From assembly GCF_003999975.1 (NCBI RefSeq), contig NZ_RJAC01000011.1:1-64000 (forward strand): 64,000 nt of DNA. The letters run 5' to 3'. Origin of the DNA: Actinoplanes solisilvae. Lineage in GTDB: Bacteria; Actinomycetota; Actinomycetes; Mycobacteriales; Micromonosporaceae. Shown here one piece after another: positions 15,950 through 24,129 of the stretch. Every line of letters starts with the position of its first letter. Position 1 is the stretch's first letter. The translations under genes were made by a program, and so were the position numbers. The notes under the pieces were generated by a model that was not told where the DNA came from, did no database searches, and worked only from the letters and a program-made list of their open reading frames with translations.

Positions 15950-16758
15950 GCGGCCCAGCCGATGATCTCGTTCAGCCCGTCCTGGTTCGCGGGGTGGCAC
16001 AGCGTGTACGAGAACGGGTGTCCCCATGCCTCGGGGCCGTCGATCGGTCCGGGCACCAGGTCGAATCCCATCCTGCGCGCGAGATGCACGACGGCCGGCA
16101 TCTCGTAGCCGTCGCATCCGAGGCATACAAGGGCGTCCAGCCCGCCGCCGAACAGCAGGAAGACGTCGACGATCGGGCTGCGGGTCTGCAGGACGCGGCT
16201 GACCGAGCGGGTCAGCACCTCGTTGAGGCGGGTGAATTCGGCGTCGTCGCGGGCCAGCGTGTTGCCGCGCAACAGACCCACGCGCCGGATCCCCGCCGGC
16301 GCGGGCAGGTTCCCGGCGGCGACCGGCCGGGGTGTGCCGTCGAGCCACGACCGGGAGTAGAGCGTGGTCGCGTCGGCGACCAGGACGCGACCGCCGACCG
16401 GGTCGGCCGCCACCGCCAGCAGACAGCGGTCGTTCTCGTCGAGAAGGGCGACGCTCGCCCCGACCAGCGGCAGCCCGATCGCCAGGTTCTGGGTGCCGTC
16501 GACCGGGTCGACCACCCAGTGTTGTTTGCTGCCGGTGTCGCGCGGCTCCGCCTCCTCGGTGAGGATCGTCAGGTCGGGGGTGAGCCCCTCGAGTCCGCGG
16601 CGGATCATCAGGTCGGCGTCCAGGTCGACGTTCGTGACCACGCTGCCGTCCGTGCCGGTGATGTGCAGCCGGCTCGACAGCGATCGCCTGATGTGCTCGC
16701 CCACCAGCAGCATCAGGTCGGCGACAGGCGACAGGAGTGCGTTGACCACGGTGCTCAT
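15946..16758 (-). CDS. Inositol-monophosphatase-family phosphatase
   Basis: A 270-residue protein of the Li-sensitive sugar/nucleotide phosphatase superfamily (IMPase/FBPase/CysQ). Metal-binding motifs are visible: TILTEEAEP (EE, about residues 65-73), WVVDPVDGTQN (DPxDGT, about 81-91) and a C-terminal FDLVPGPIDGPEAWGHPF region in place of the usual WDxxAG. The loss of the canonical WDxxA motif suggests an unusual substrate. It overlaps the radical SAM gene by 4 bp and the nucleotidyltransferase by 4 bp. Confidence 0.75.
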   Translation of the reverse strand: MSTVVNALLSPVADLMLLVGEHIRRSLSSRLHITGTDGSVVTNVDLDADLMIRRGLEGLTPDLTILTEEAEPRDTGSKQHWVVDPVDGTQNLAIGLPLVGASVALLDENDRCLLAVAADPVGGRVLVADATTLYSRSWLDGTPRPVAAGNLPAPAGIRRVGLLRGNTLARDDAEFTRLNEVLTRSVSRVLQTRSPIVDVFLLFGGGLDALVCLGCDGYEMPAVVHLARRMGFDLVPGPIDGPEAWGHPFSYTLCHPANQDGLNEIIGWAA

Positions 16759-17687
16759 TTCTCCGGTTCGGCCAGAGCGATCGGGCAGAAGCCTTGATGG
16801 TGGCAGGGCAGGCCGGCGATGGCGCCGATCCGATCACTCAACGAGCGAGCCACCTGCTCGAAGTCGTGCACGGTCCGCGCCACGCCCAGACTGTCAGTTC
16901 CGACGGTGGCGCAGCACCAGCTCCACTCGAAGCGAGGCAGCGTGACCGAGAGTTCGCCCTGGCGGCGGAGCAGGCAGCCGGTGGCCGTGGTGTCCGAGAC
17001 GCGCAGACGCGACGCCGGTGACAGGGCCTGCCGAGCCCGGCGGGCGGTCGCGCGGAACTCAGCCGGGGCGACCGGGAACCGGGAGTCGTTGGGGTGGATC
17101 AGTTTGTACTCCCGGACGCCGGCCGCCTCCAGCCCGGACAGCGTGTCGTGAAGGTCGCCGAGCACCGCGGGAAGACCGACGATCGTCGCGCTGACCGGTA
17201 TGTCGTGCCGGACCAACGTCGTGATCGCGTCGACGATCTCATCCACCGGCATAGGGCGCCCGAACACGCTCGCCGCCTGCCGCAGGCTGTGGACGCTGAC
17301 GGTGATCTTGGAGGGTCGGTGTTCGATCAGCCATCCCAGCGACGCCTTCAGCCTGATCCCGTTGGTCAGCAGCGTCCACGCCAAGCCCCGGGCCCTCAGC
17401 TCGGCGACCAGGTCCGGCAGGTTCTGGAAGACCAGCGGTTCGCCGCCGGTAATCCGCACCTCGCGGAGGCCCTTGTGGGCCAGGCCGGCGAACAGCGCCA
17501 TCGCCCGGTCGAGGACACCGGCGGGCACCCGCGCCGTTTCCACCCGGGTGGGCGCGACGTAGCAGAACGCGCACTCGGCGTCGCACACGTTCGGCATGAA
17601 CAGGAACAGCTTGCCGCGGCAGTACCGGAGAATTTCGCCGGTGGCTCCCGGCGACATCGTCAACGGTTGTGCCACCGGCGCCGCCAT
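16755..17687 (-). CDS. Radical SAM enzyme
   Basis: A 310-residue protein. The 4Fe-4S motif is C35-x3-C39-x2-C42 (NVCDAECAFCY), followed by ITGGEPL (SAM binding). The barrel continues to TTNG-like LLTNGIRL and VSVHSL. The C-terminal part has extra Cys (TGCLLR, WSWCCATVG, LPCHHQGFCP) that could bind an auxiliary Fe-S cluster. The closest general type is MoaA/PqqE-like; the reaction is unknown. It overlaps the upstream unknown gene by 28 bp and the phosphatase by 4 bp, so all four genes are likely co-translated. Confidence 0.8.
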   Translation of the reverse strand: MAAPVAQPLTMSPGATGEILRYCRGKLFLFMPNVCDAECAFCYVAPTRVETARVPAGVLDRAMALFAGLAHKGLREVRITGGEPLVFQNLPDLVAELRARGLAWTLLTNGIRLKASLGWLIEHRPSKITVSVHSLRQAASVFGRPMPVDEIVDAITTLVRHDIPVSATIVGLPAVLGDLHDTLSGLEAAGVREYKLIHPNDSRFPVAPAEFRATARRARQALSPASRLRVSDTTATGCLLRRQGELSVTLPRFEWSWCCATVGTDSLGVARTVHDFEQVARSLSDRIGAIAGLPCHHQGFCPIALAEPEK

Positions 17688-18817
17688 TCATCCATGAGGT
17701 AGAGCAGCTCGAGCTGACCGCGGCTCAGGCGCGGCACCCGGGCCACCCGCTCCGCGGCCCTCCACTCGTTGATCATGTAGGTCGCCTCCCGCGCCCACTT
17801 TCGCCGATCGCCCTGCAAACCGTAGTTGAGGGTCAGAACGGTGGTGAGCGCCCGAACATACCCGGCGGTCTCCCTGCGCGTCAGCCGGGAGAGTCGCTCG
17901 ACCTGCTGAATCGGTGACTTGGCGAGGGAGAGGGCGAACCCGGCGGTGTGGTTGTCGCTGGCCTTGCGCGCGGTCGCGCGGATGGTGCGGCCGGCCACGG
18001 GGTTGAGCATGAACTGGATCGCCGCCGGCCGGTTCTTCTGCTCGTTGTAGAGCTCGTAGTAGACGGCGAGACGGTCGACCTCGAGCTCCCAGAACAGCAC
18101 GCTCAGCACCAGTTCCGAGCCGTGCCGCGGGCCGAGGCGCTTCAGGCGCTCGACGGCGTCGGGGGCGAGCCGGGAGTTGTGGATCGTGTGCGCGACCAGC
18201 CCTTCGAGGACCTGGTCGCCCGGCCGGGCGCGGTTGAGGTGGCGCAGCCGGCGGGCCGGAACACCCAGGTTCCGCACCCACAGGTAGTAGTCCTTGCTCG
18301 TCAACTGTTTGAGGGCCGACCAGAAGATGTCCGGCAGGCCGGCATCGCCCGGGATCCGCCGCCCGAAATCGGAGTTCGCCGGCACCAGCGCGTCGCCGTC
18401 GGCGAACTGGTGCACGAACTCGATGCGCTCCCCGAACCGTTTCTCGAGGTGACGGATGTATTGCACGTAGTGCGAGTCCTCGTCGAGGGACCGTTCGCCG
18501 GTGTCCGACTTCTTCGGGGCGACGGTGCTCGGCCACCACACCGTGATCAGCGTGGCCTGCACGCGATTCTCGGAGAGCAGGTGGCTGACCAGTTCGAAAT
18601 AGAGGACGTCGGTGATCGACAGATGTGGACGCGCCGTCAGCGTGTAGGCCAGGAAGTCGGTCCCGCTCGAACGCAGACCTCGGAAGTGGTCGGCGAAGGT
18701 CGGTGGTTGCTTGCGCAACTGGGAGACCCGGTTGATGAGCGCGCCACCGATGCGCTCGCCGAAATAGGCGAGCAGGCCGCCCGCCACCAGCAGAAGGACC
18801 GCCGTCACGACGCTCAT
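17660..18817 (-). CDS. Membrane-anchored protein of unknown function, first gene of four-gene operon
   Basis: A 385-residue protein. One N-terminal membrane helix (residues 3-19) is followed by a long soluble region rich in Arg and aromatic residues, with HLSITDVLYFELVSHLLSEN, TLITVWWPS, YIRHLEKRFGERIEFVHQF and LVLSVLFWELEVDRLAVYYEL segments. I do not recognise the fold; an alpha/beta nucleotide-binding domain is conceivable. It opens the operon with the radical SAM, phosphatase and nucleotidyltransferase genes. ATG 18817 has GAAGGG upstream. The 259 bp between it and 19077 must hold the operon promoter; I see no other feature there. Confidence 0.65.
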   Translation of the reverse strand: MSVVTAVLLLVAGGLLAYFGERIGGALINRVSQLRKQPPTFADHFRGLRSSGTDFLAYTLTARPHLSITDVLYFELVSHLLSENRVQATLITVWWPSTVAPKKSDTGERSLDEDSHYVQYIRHLEKRFGERIEFVHQFADGDALVPANSDFGRRIPGDAGLPDIFWSALKQLTSKDYYLWVRNLGVPARRLRHLNRARPGDQVLEGLVAHTIHNSRLAPDAVERLKRLGPRHGSELVLSVLFWELEVDRLAVYYELYNEQKNRPAAIQFMLNPVAGRTIRATARKASDNHTAGFALSLAKSPIQQVERLSRLTRRETAGYVRALTTVLTLNYGLQGDRRKWAREATYMINEWRAAERVARVPRLSRGQLELLYLMDEWRRRWHNR

Positions 18818-19076
18818 CTCAGCCCTTCCGGCGCAGGCAGAAAGTTAGCCGGCGGCGATTCCCCAGATCCCTCGCCCCGGCCGAGCACTGTCCATTAAAG
18901 AGTGCGGCATTCGCGCAACCGCCGCCCGATGATCGCCCCAAAAGACATTGATCGCCGGTTATGTCGGGGTGGGTTTCTCATCCTTCGCGTATGAGGTGCG
19001 GGGGGCGGCTCACCCGAGAGGCGGGAGGTCGCCGCGTGGACGGGCTCGCATCATGGGGTCGAGGGGAGGGCGCGCG

Positions 19077-19505
19077 ATGCCTCCTGAATATGTGATCCGG
19101 TTGCGGGAGCGGGCCGGTGAGATGTCGAGCTTTGCGTTCCTCGGGCTGGACGCGGTCTCGGACGGCTACGTGCTGCAGCTGCGGGGCGAGCTCGATCAGG
19201 CCGCGCTGCACGGTGTGCTGGAGCGGGCTCGGGTTCTGGGCCTCGATGTCCTCGAGGTCAGCGTCGCCGGGTCGGCGCCGGGTGGGCGGCCGGGAGAGAT
19301 GTACGAGGTGCTGGTCGCGGGTGTGCTCGGGCCGGCCGCGCGGGCGGCGTTCGCGGGGCTGAGCACGCGGGATGAAACGGACTCGACGGTGGTGTGCGGG
19401 GAGCTCGATCAGGCCGGGCTGCACGGGGTTCTCGACCGGATTCGGGCGCTGGGGCTTGATTTGGTGGGAATCCGGCTGTCGGAGCACTTCACCCGTAACA
19501 GGTGA
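19077..19505 (+). CDS. Tandem-duplicated small domain protein
   Basis: A 142-residue protein with two related halves. GELDQAALHGVLERARVLGLDVLEV (near residues 36-60) and GELDQAGLHGVLDRIRALGLDLVGI (near residues 113-137) close each half. The second half (from MYEVLVAGVLG) looks like the usual stand-alone ~65-residue actinobacterial protein; the first is a diverged copy. Function unknown. ATG 19077 has GGGGAGGG 6 nt upstream. Confidence 0.65.
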   Translation: MPPEYVIRLRERAGEMSSFAFLGLDAVSDGYVLQLRGELDQAALHGVLERARVLGLDVLEVSVAGSAPGGRPGEMYEVLVAGVLGPAARAAFAGLSTRDETDSTVVCGELDQAGLHGVLDRIRALGLDLVGIRLSEHFTRNR

Positions 19506-19570
19506 GGCGCGGCCCGCCCGGGGCGGTTTGACTCACGCCATGTGAGCCGGGCGAGGAAGTGGGGTCCTTC

Positions 19571-19834
19571 ATGACGACTGTCGCCGAGACGTTCGACCCG
19601 ATTCCGTCGTGGCGGGTGGCGCCCCGGGTCACCGTGGCGGGCGCGGCCGCCGCGGTCTCGCAAGCTCTGCGGAACCAGGACAGCCTGGCGATCGAGCTGC
19701 CGCCGAACGGCGACGCCCAGGCCGCGGTCGAGGGTGCCCTGCTGGCCCGCTACGAGTACGCCGCCCTTCGAGAACGCCCGGAGCGTACGCCTCTCACCCA
19801 CCTCATCGGCCCCGGCTCCCCCGTGCACACGTAA
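19571..19834 (+). CDS. Hypothetical protein
   Basis: An 87-residue protein with no recognised family, no membrane segment and a mixed helix/strand look (VTVAGAAAAVSQALRNQDSLAIELPP). ATG 19571 is chosen with GTGGGG 6 nt upstream; a GTG 12 bases earlier is possible. It lies 33 bp ahead of the DUF1269 gene and may share its transcript. Confidence 0.45.
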   Translation: MTTVAETFDPIPSWRVAPRVTVAGAAAAVSQALRNQDSLAIELPPNGDAQAAVEGALLARYEYAALRERPERTPLTHLIGPGSPVHT

Positions 19835-19867
19835 GGCCCGTACCGGGCACAAGCGAAAGGATCCACC

Positions 19868-20350
19868 ATGTCCGACCTGATCATCCTCGGGTACGACAAC
19901 CACGACACCGCGACCCGCGCCTACGAGGAGGTGCAACGCCTGCAGAACGACCACATCGTCGACCTGACCGGCCTCGCCGTGGTGACCGTCGACGACAAGG
20001 GCAAGAGTCACGTCGAGACCCCCGGAAAGGTGGTCTCGGGCAGCGCGGCGGGCGGGGCGCTCTGGGGCATGCTGCTCGGCCTGCTGTTCCTCGTGCCGAT
20101 CGGCGGGCTGCTGCTCGGCGGCGCGATGGGCGCTCTCATGGGCAAACTCGGCAAGTCCGGCATCGACGCGTCGTTCCGCGAGCGCGTGCAGGGAATGCTG
20201 ACCCCGGGCCGGGCGGCTGTCGTCATCATGGCCACCAAGATCACCGAGGACAAGTTCGGCAGCGCGATGAAGCCGTACGGCGGTGAGGTTCTGCAGACGT
20301 CGCTGTCGACGGAGGACGAGAAGGAGCTCGCCGGAGAACTCGCCTCCTAG
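19868..20350 (+). CDS. DUF1269 domain membrane protein
   Basis: A 160-residue protein. MSDLIILGYDNHDTATRAYEEVQRLQ at the start, a central glycine-rich hydrophobic hairpin (GSAAGGALWGMLLGLLFLVPIGGLLLGGAMGALMG split over two passes) and SFRERVQGMLTPGRAAVVIM afterwards are the DUF1269 pattern. The family is widespread in actinobacteria and has no assigned function. An AAGGA ribosome binding site precedes the ATG. Confidence 0.85.
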   Translation: MSDLIILGYDNHDTATRAYEEVQRLQNDHIVDLTGLAVVTVDDKGKSHVETPGKVVSGSAAGGALWGMLLGLLFLVPIGGLLLGGAMGALMGKLGKSGIDASFRERVQGMLTPGRAAVVIMATKITEDKFGSAMKPYGGEVLQTSLSTEDEKELAGELAS

Positions 20351-20356
20351 AAGACG

Positions 20357-20583
20357 ATGGATCCCGCCGCCACCAGCCTGGTCATCCTGGGCGTGGCCGT
20401 CGCGCTCTTCGTCTGGAACCGGCTGCCGGTGGGGGTCGTCGCCGTCTTGACGGCCCTGGCGCTCGCCGATGGCGTTCGCGGCCCACGCCGGCTCGCTGCT
20501 CGCTGGCCGAGGGCGACTCTCTGCTCGTGCACGGGCCGTGCCGTGATCCCCCTGGTCTGGCCGTTCTGACCGGCCGGCCGTAA
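20357..20583 (+). pseudogene. Scraps of an SLC13-family permease
   Basis: Three short pieces of one transporter are fused in different frames: an N-terminal helix (LVILGVAVALFVWNRLPVGV, frame of the ATG at 20357), then an FAAHAGSLLA piece typical of the Na-dicarboxylate permease core, then AEGDSLLVHGP, typical of its TrkA-C domain, ending at TAA 20581. Two large internal deletions therefore removed most of the gene. Its ATG lies 6 bp past the DUF1269 stop. Confidence 0.55.
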
Positions 20584-20672
20584 AAGGCATCCGACCAGGC
20601 AGCCCCATAGGCAGGAGCTGCTTCTCATGCGAGAGTCGGGGTAAGTCAAGCCTTCGTCGGGGGGACCTCGGC

Positions 20673-23267
20673 ATGACCTCACCGATCTCGGACCTGCGCT
20701 TCGCCGTGCCGCCGCTACCACCCCACCACGTCTGCCGGGAACGGCTGCTGGAGACGATCGACGAGGCGGCGCCCGCGGCGCTCACCCTCGTCTGCGCGGG
20801 GGCGGGCGCCGGTAAGACGGTGCTGCTGGCCGACTGGGCCCGGCAGCAGCGCGGCCCGGTCGTGTGGCTGGCGCTGACGAGTGAGGACAACGAACCGCGC
20901 CGGTTCTGGCGGCTGTTCCTCGAGGGCGGCCGGGTCGGCGGGCAGAACTATCCGCCCACGGCCTGGACGCCGGGCCGCACGATCGAGCTCATCGACTCGA
21001 TGTACGCGCGGGTGGGCCGTACGCGGCTGTCGGTGGTTCTCGACGACGGGCACGTGCTGACCGATCCCGAGATCATCCACGGTCTCGACCGCATCGTGGG
21101 GCGCTGGTCGCACGCGGTGCGGCTGTTCATGACCGCCCGCAGCGACCCGTTGCTGCCGCTGCACCGCTACCGGGTCGCCGACCAGGTGCGCGAGATCCGC
21201 GCCACCGATCTCGCGATGACCGTCGCCGAGACTCGCCGGCTGCTCGACGCGCACGGCATCGCGCTGCCCGACGAGGAGTTACGCACGCTGACCGCCCGCA
21301 CCGAGGGCTGGCCGGCCGGGTTGCGCCTGGCCGCGCTGCGCATGCAGGAGCACGCCAGCCCCGAGGAGTTCGTGGCGCTCTTCGCCAGCGGGCCGGGCAG
21401 CGTCACCGAATATCTGACCCACGAGGTGCTGGCCGTGCAGCCCGAGCGGATCAAACAGCTGCTCGTCGAGACCAGCTTCCTCGACGAGGTGACCGGGCCG
21501 CTGGCCGACGCGGTCACCGGGCTCACCGACTCGGGCACGCTGCTGGCCGACCTGGCCCGCAGCAACTCGTTCGTCATCCCGGTCGACGCCGCTCGCACCG
21601 AGTTCCGCTTCCACCGGCTGTTCCGCGAGGTGCTGCGCCGGATCGCCGAGCGGCAGCCGCCGGCCCGGCAGCGGGAACGGTTTTCGCGGGCGGCCGCCTG
21701 GTACCGCGCCCGCCACGACCTGTCGAACGCGCTGCGGTGGACCATCCGCTCGCTCGATCCGTCGGCGACCCGCTCGCTGCTGCTGCACGGCGGTCTGGCC
21801 GAGGTCTTCGTGACCCGACAGGAGATCTCCCCCCGTACGCTGCGGGCCCTCACCGAGGACGGCGGCCCGCACGAGAGCGGCCACCTCGAGTTCGACGTCG
21901 CCCACTGGGCGATCACGGCCCTGACCAGCGAGTCGTCCACGGCGGCGGCCGAACTCGCCGCGCTGCCGACGGTCGACTCCCGCCTGGACGACGCGGAACC
22001 CGACCTGATCGTCACCGCCCGGGTGGCCGAGCTCATCCTGGCCGACAAGGCCGACGACCTCGACCGCATCGACCGCTCGGCCGAGATCCTGATCGCCGAC
22101 GACAGCCTCGACGACGCGCTCAGCCAGGTGCCGGGGTTGCGGGCCACGGTCGTGCAGCTCAAGGCCCGTTCGCGGTTCGCCAAGGGGCAGCTCACCGAGG
22201 CCGAGCCGCTGCTGCGCCGGGCGCTGGCCCTGGCCGAGGCCGACGACGTGCCGGCCGTCCGGCTGACCGTGCTCTCGCTGCTCGCCTTCGTGTGCACGTC
22301 GATGGGCCGCCTGCGCCACGCCGACGAGATCCTGCGGTCGGCCACCGAGCTGACCGAGAAAGACCCCGACCTCGTACGCCCCGCCGTGCTCGACATGGCG
22401 ATAGCGCGCCGGGCGGAGCTGAAGGCCGACTGGCCGACGATGCACACCGCGCTCCAGCGGGTGCGGGCCGGCGGACCCGTCTACTCCGACCACGGCATCG
22501 CCGCGACCGTGGCGTTCCTGGAGGCGACCTACCTGATCGGCTGCACCCGTCTGCCCGCCGCCCGCGACCTGCTGCGCCACAACGCCGCGCTGGCCAACGC
22601 GGCCGGGTCGCTGGCCGTGCTGCGCGACCGCGAGCTGGCCGAGGTCGAGATCCAGCTCGGCCGGCCGCAACACGCCCTGCGGCTGCTCAGCCCGCATCGG
22701 CGCTCGACGTTCGCGCTGATGGTCGCGGTCACCTCGGCCCGGGCCCACCTCGCGCTGGACGAGCTGGGCGAGGCCAGCGCCTGCACCCGCGCGGTGCTGA
22801 CCACGCCCAGCCCGATGGTCGACCGGCGCATGGTCATCGAGGCGATGCTGTGCGACGCCGAGATCACCGAGCGCGGCGGCTCCGAGGGCGGCGCCGCGCA
22901 GTTGCTCGACCGCGCCCTCGACATCGCCCACGACGAGCTGGTCCTGCCCTTCGTGCGCTCCACCGCCACCTTCGAGGGCCTGCTCAACCGCCATCCCACG
23001 GTCGCGGCGCGGTGGCCGGCCCCGCGGTCCTTCGCCGACCAGGGTTCGACCCCCGCACCCGGCACCGGGTTGGTCGAGGTGCTGACCGTCCGGGAGCAGG
23101 CCGTGCTGCTGCTGATGCCGACGACCATGTCGACGGCCGAGATCGCCGAGCAGCTGCGGGTGTCGGCCAACACGGTAAAGACGCACCTGGCCGCGATCTA
23201 TCGCAAGCTCGGCGTCGGCCGCCGCCGCGACGCCGTCCTGCGGGCTCGCGAACTTGAGATTCTCTAG
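20673..23267 (+). CDS. LuxR-family LAL-type (MalT-like) regulator
   Basis: An 864-residue regulator. The N-terminal STAND NTPase carries Walker A CAGAGAGKTVLLADW (about residues 41-55) and LSVVLDDGHVL as Walker B. It is followed by LTARTEGWPAGLRLAAL and a long helical TPR-like region. A C-terminal LuxR HTH reads LTVREQAVLLLMPTTMSTAEIAEQL...NTVKTHLAAIYRKLGV. Such proteins respond to a ligand via ATP-driven assembly; targets are unknown, with no clear linked operon. Confidence 0.88.
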   Translation: MTSPISDLRFAVPPLPPHHVCRERLLETIDEAAPAALTLVCAGAGAGKTVLLADWARQQRGPVVWLALTSEDNEPRRFWRLFLEGGRVGGQNYPPTAWTPGRTIELIDSMYARVGRTRLSVVLDDGHVLTDPEIIHGLDRIVGRWSHAVRLFMTARSDPLLPLHRYRVADQVREIRATDLAMTVAETRRLLDAHGIALPDEELRTLTARTEGWPAGLRLAALRMQEHASPEEFVALFASGPGSVTEYLTHEVLAVQPERIKQLLVETSFLDEVTGPLADAVTGLTDSGTLLADLARSNSFVIPVDAARTEFRFHRLFREVLRRIAERQPPARQRERFSRAAAWYRARHDLSNALRWTIRSLDPSATRSLLLHGGLAEVFVTRQEISPRTLRALTEDGGPHESGHLEFDVAHWAITALTSESSTAAAELAALPTVDSRLDDAEPDLIVTARVAELILADKADDLDRIDRSAEILIADDSLDDALSQVPGLRATVVQLKARSRFAKGQLTEAEPLLRRALALAEADDVPAVRLTVLSLLAFVCTSMGRLRHADEILRSATELTEKDPDLVRPAVLDMAIARRAELKADWPTMHTALQRVRAGGPVYSDHGIAATVAFLEATYLIGCTRLPAARDLLRHNAALANAAGSLAVLRDRELAEVEIQLGRPQHALRLLSPHRRSTFALMVAVTSARAHLALDELGEASACTRAVLTTPSPMVDRRMVIEAMLCDAEITERGGSEGGAAQLLDRALDIAHDELVLPFVRSTATFEGLLNRHPTVAARWPAPRSFADQGSTPAPGTGLVEVLTVREQAVLLLMPTTMSTAEIAEQLRVSANTVKTHLAAIYRKLGVGRRRDAVLRARELEIL

Positions 23268-23274
23268 GTCAGCG

Positions 23275-23526
<252 letters not shown>

Positions 23527-23592
23527 GAGGTGACCTTGGGCTCGTTCAGGCCCACGCTCATCCGTCCTTCCTCGCCTCCCGCGCGGGTGCGC

Positions 23593-24111
23593 TCAGCGGT
23601 TGTCCTTGCGGGCCTGACGCCGGGTCCCGGACGCGCGCGTCGACGCGTACCGCTTCGGCAGCCCCTGGTGATCGGGCTGACGGTCGGTGGTCTGCGACGA
23701 GCGGCGCCGGATCGTGCGGCCCTCGGGCGTTCCCGGCGGCTCGGGGTTGCCGGGCTGCTGCGCCTCGGCCAGCCGTTCGGCCCGCAGGGCTTCGGTGGCG
23801 GCGCGCGCGGCCGCGGCCACCGCCTCGCTGACTCGGGCCAGCGCGTCCTCGAAGACCTCGGCCTTGGCGCGGCGACGGCTGTTGCGCTGGTACGCCTTCC
23901 CTCGTCCGCCCGCCTCCTCGACCTTGGTGGCACCGCGACGGCGGTAGACCTTGAGGTGCTTGTCGCGGGCCCGCCGGATGCGGGTGTGCAGGTCGAGCAG
24001 CCCGTCCTCGTCGAGCTGGGCCAACTGATCGGGGTCGGCCTCCCGGGCCAGCATCAGCTCGGTCTCGGTGAGCGAGTTCAGGACCACTCGTACGCTGTCG
24101 GCTTGAACCAT
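23593..24111 (-). CDS. Conserved actinobacterial basic protein
   Basis: A 172-residue protein. The N-terminal VRVVLNSLTETELMLAREADPDQLAQLDEDGLLDLHTRIRRARD region, cut here into shorter conserved blocks (SLTETELMLAREADPD; LHTRIRRARDKH), recurs in actinobacteria as an unnamed family. The rest is highly basic and coiled-coil-like, with an Arg/Gln-rich tail. It might bind nucleic acid (inference from charge only). AAGGAC lies 6 nt before the ATG. The alpha/beta-hydrolase gene is 18 bp upstream on the same strand. Confidence 0.6.
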   Translation of the reverse strand: MVQADSVRVVLNSLTETELMLAREADPDQLAQLDEDGLLDLHTRIRRARDKHLKVYRRRGATKVEEAGGRGKAYQRNSRRRAKAEVFEDALARVSEAVAAAARAATEALRAERLAEAQQPGNPEPPGTPEGRTIRRRSSQTTDRQPDHQGLPKRYASTRASGTRRQARKDNR

Positions 24112-24129
24112 CGGTTTGTCCTTTTCAGA

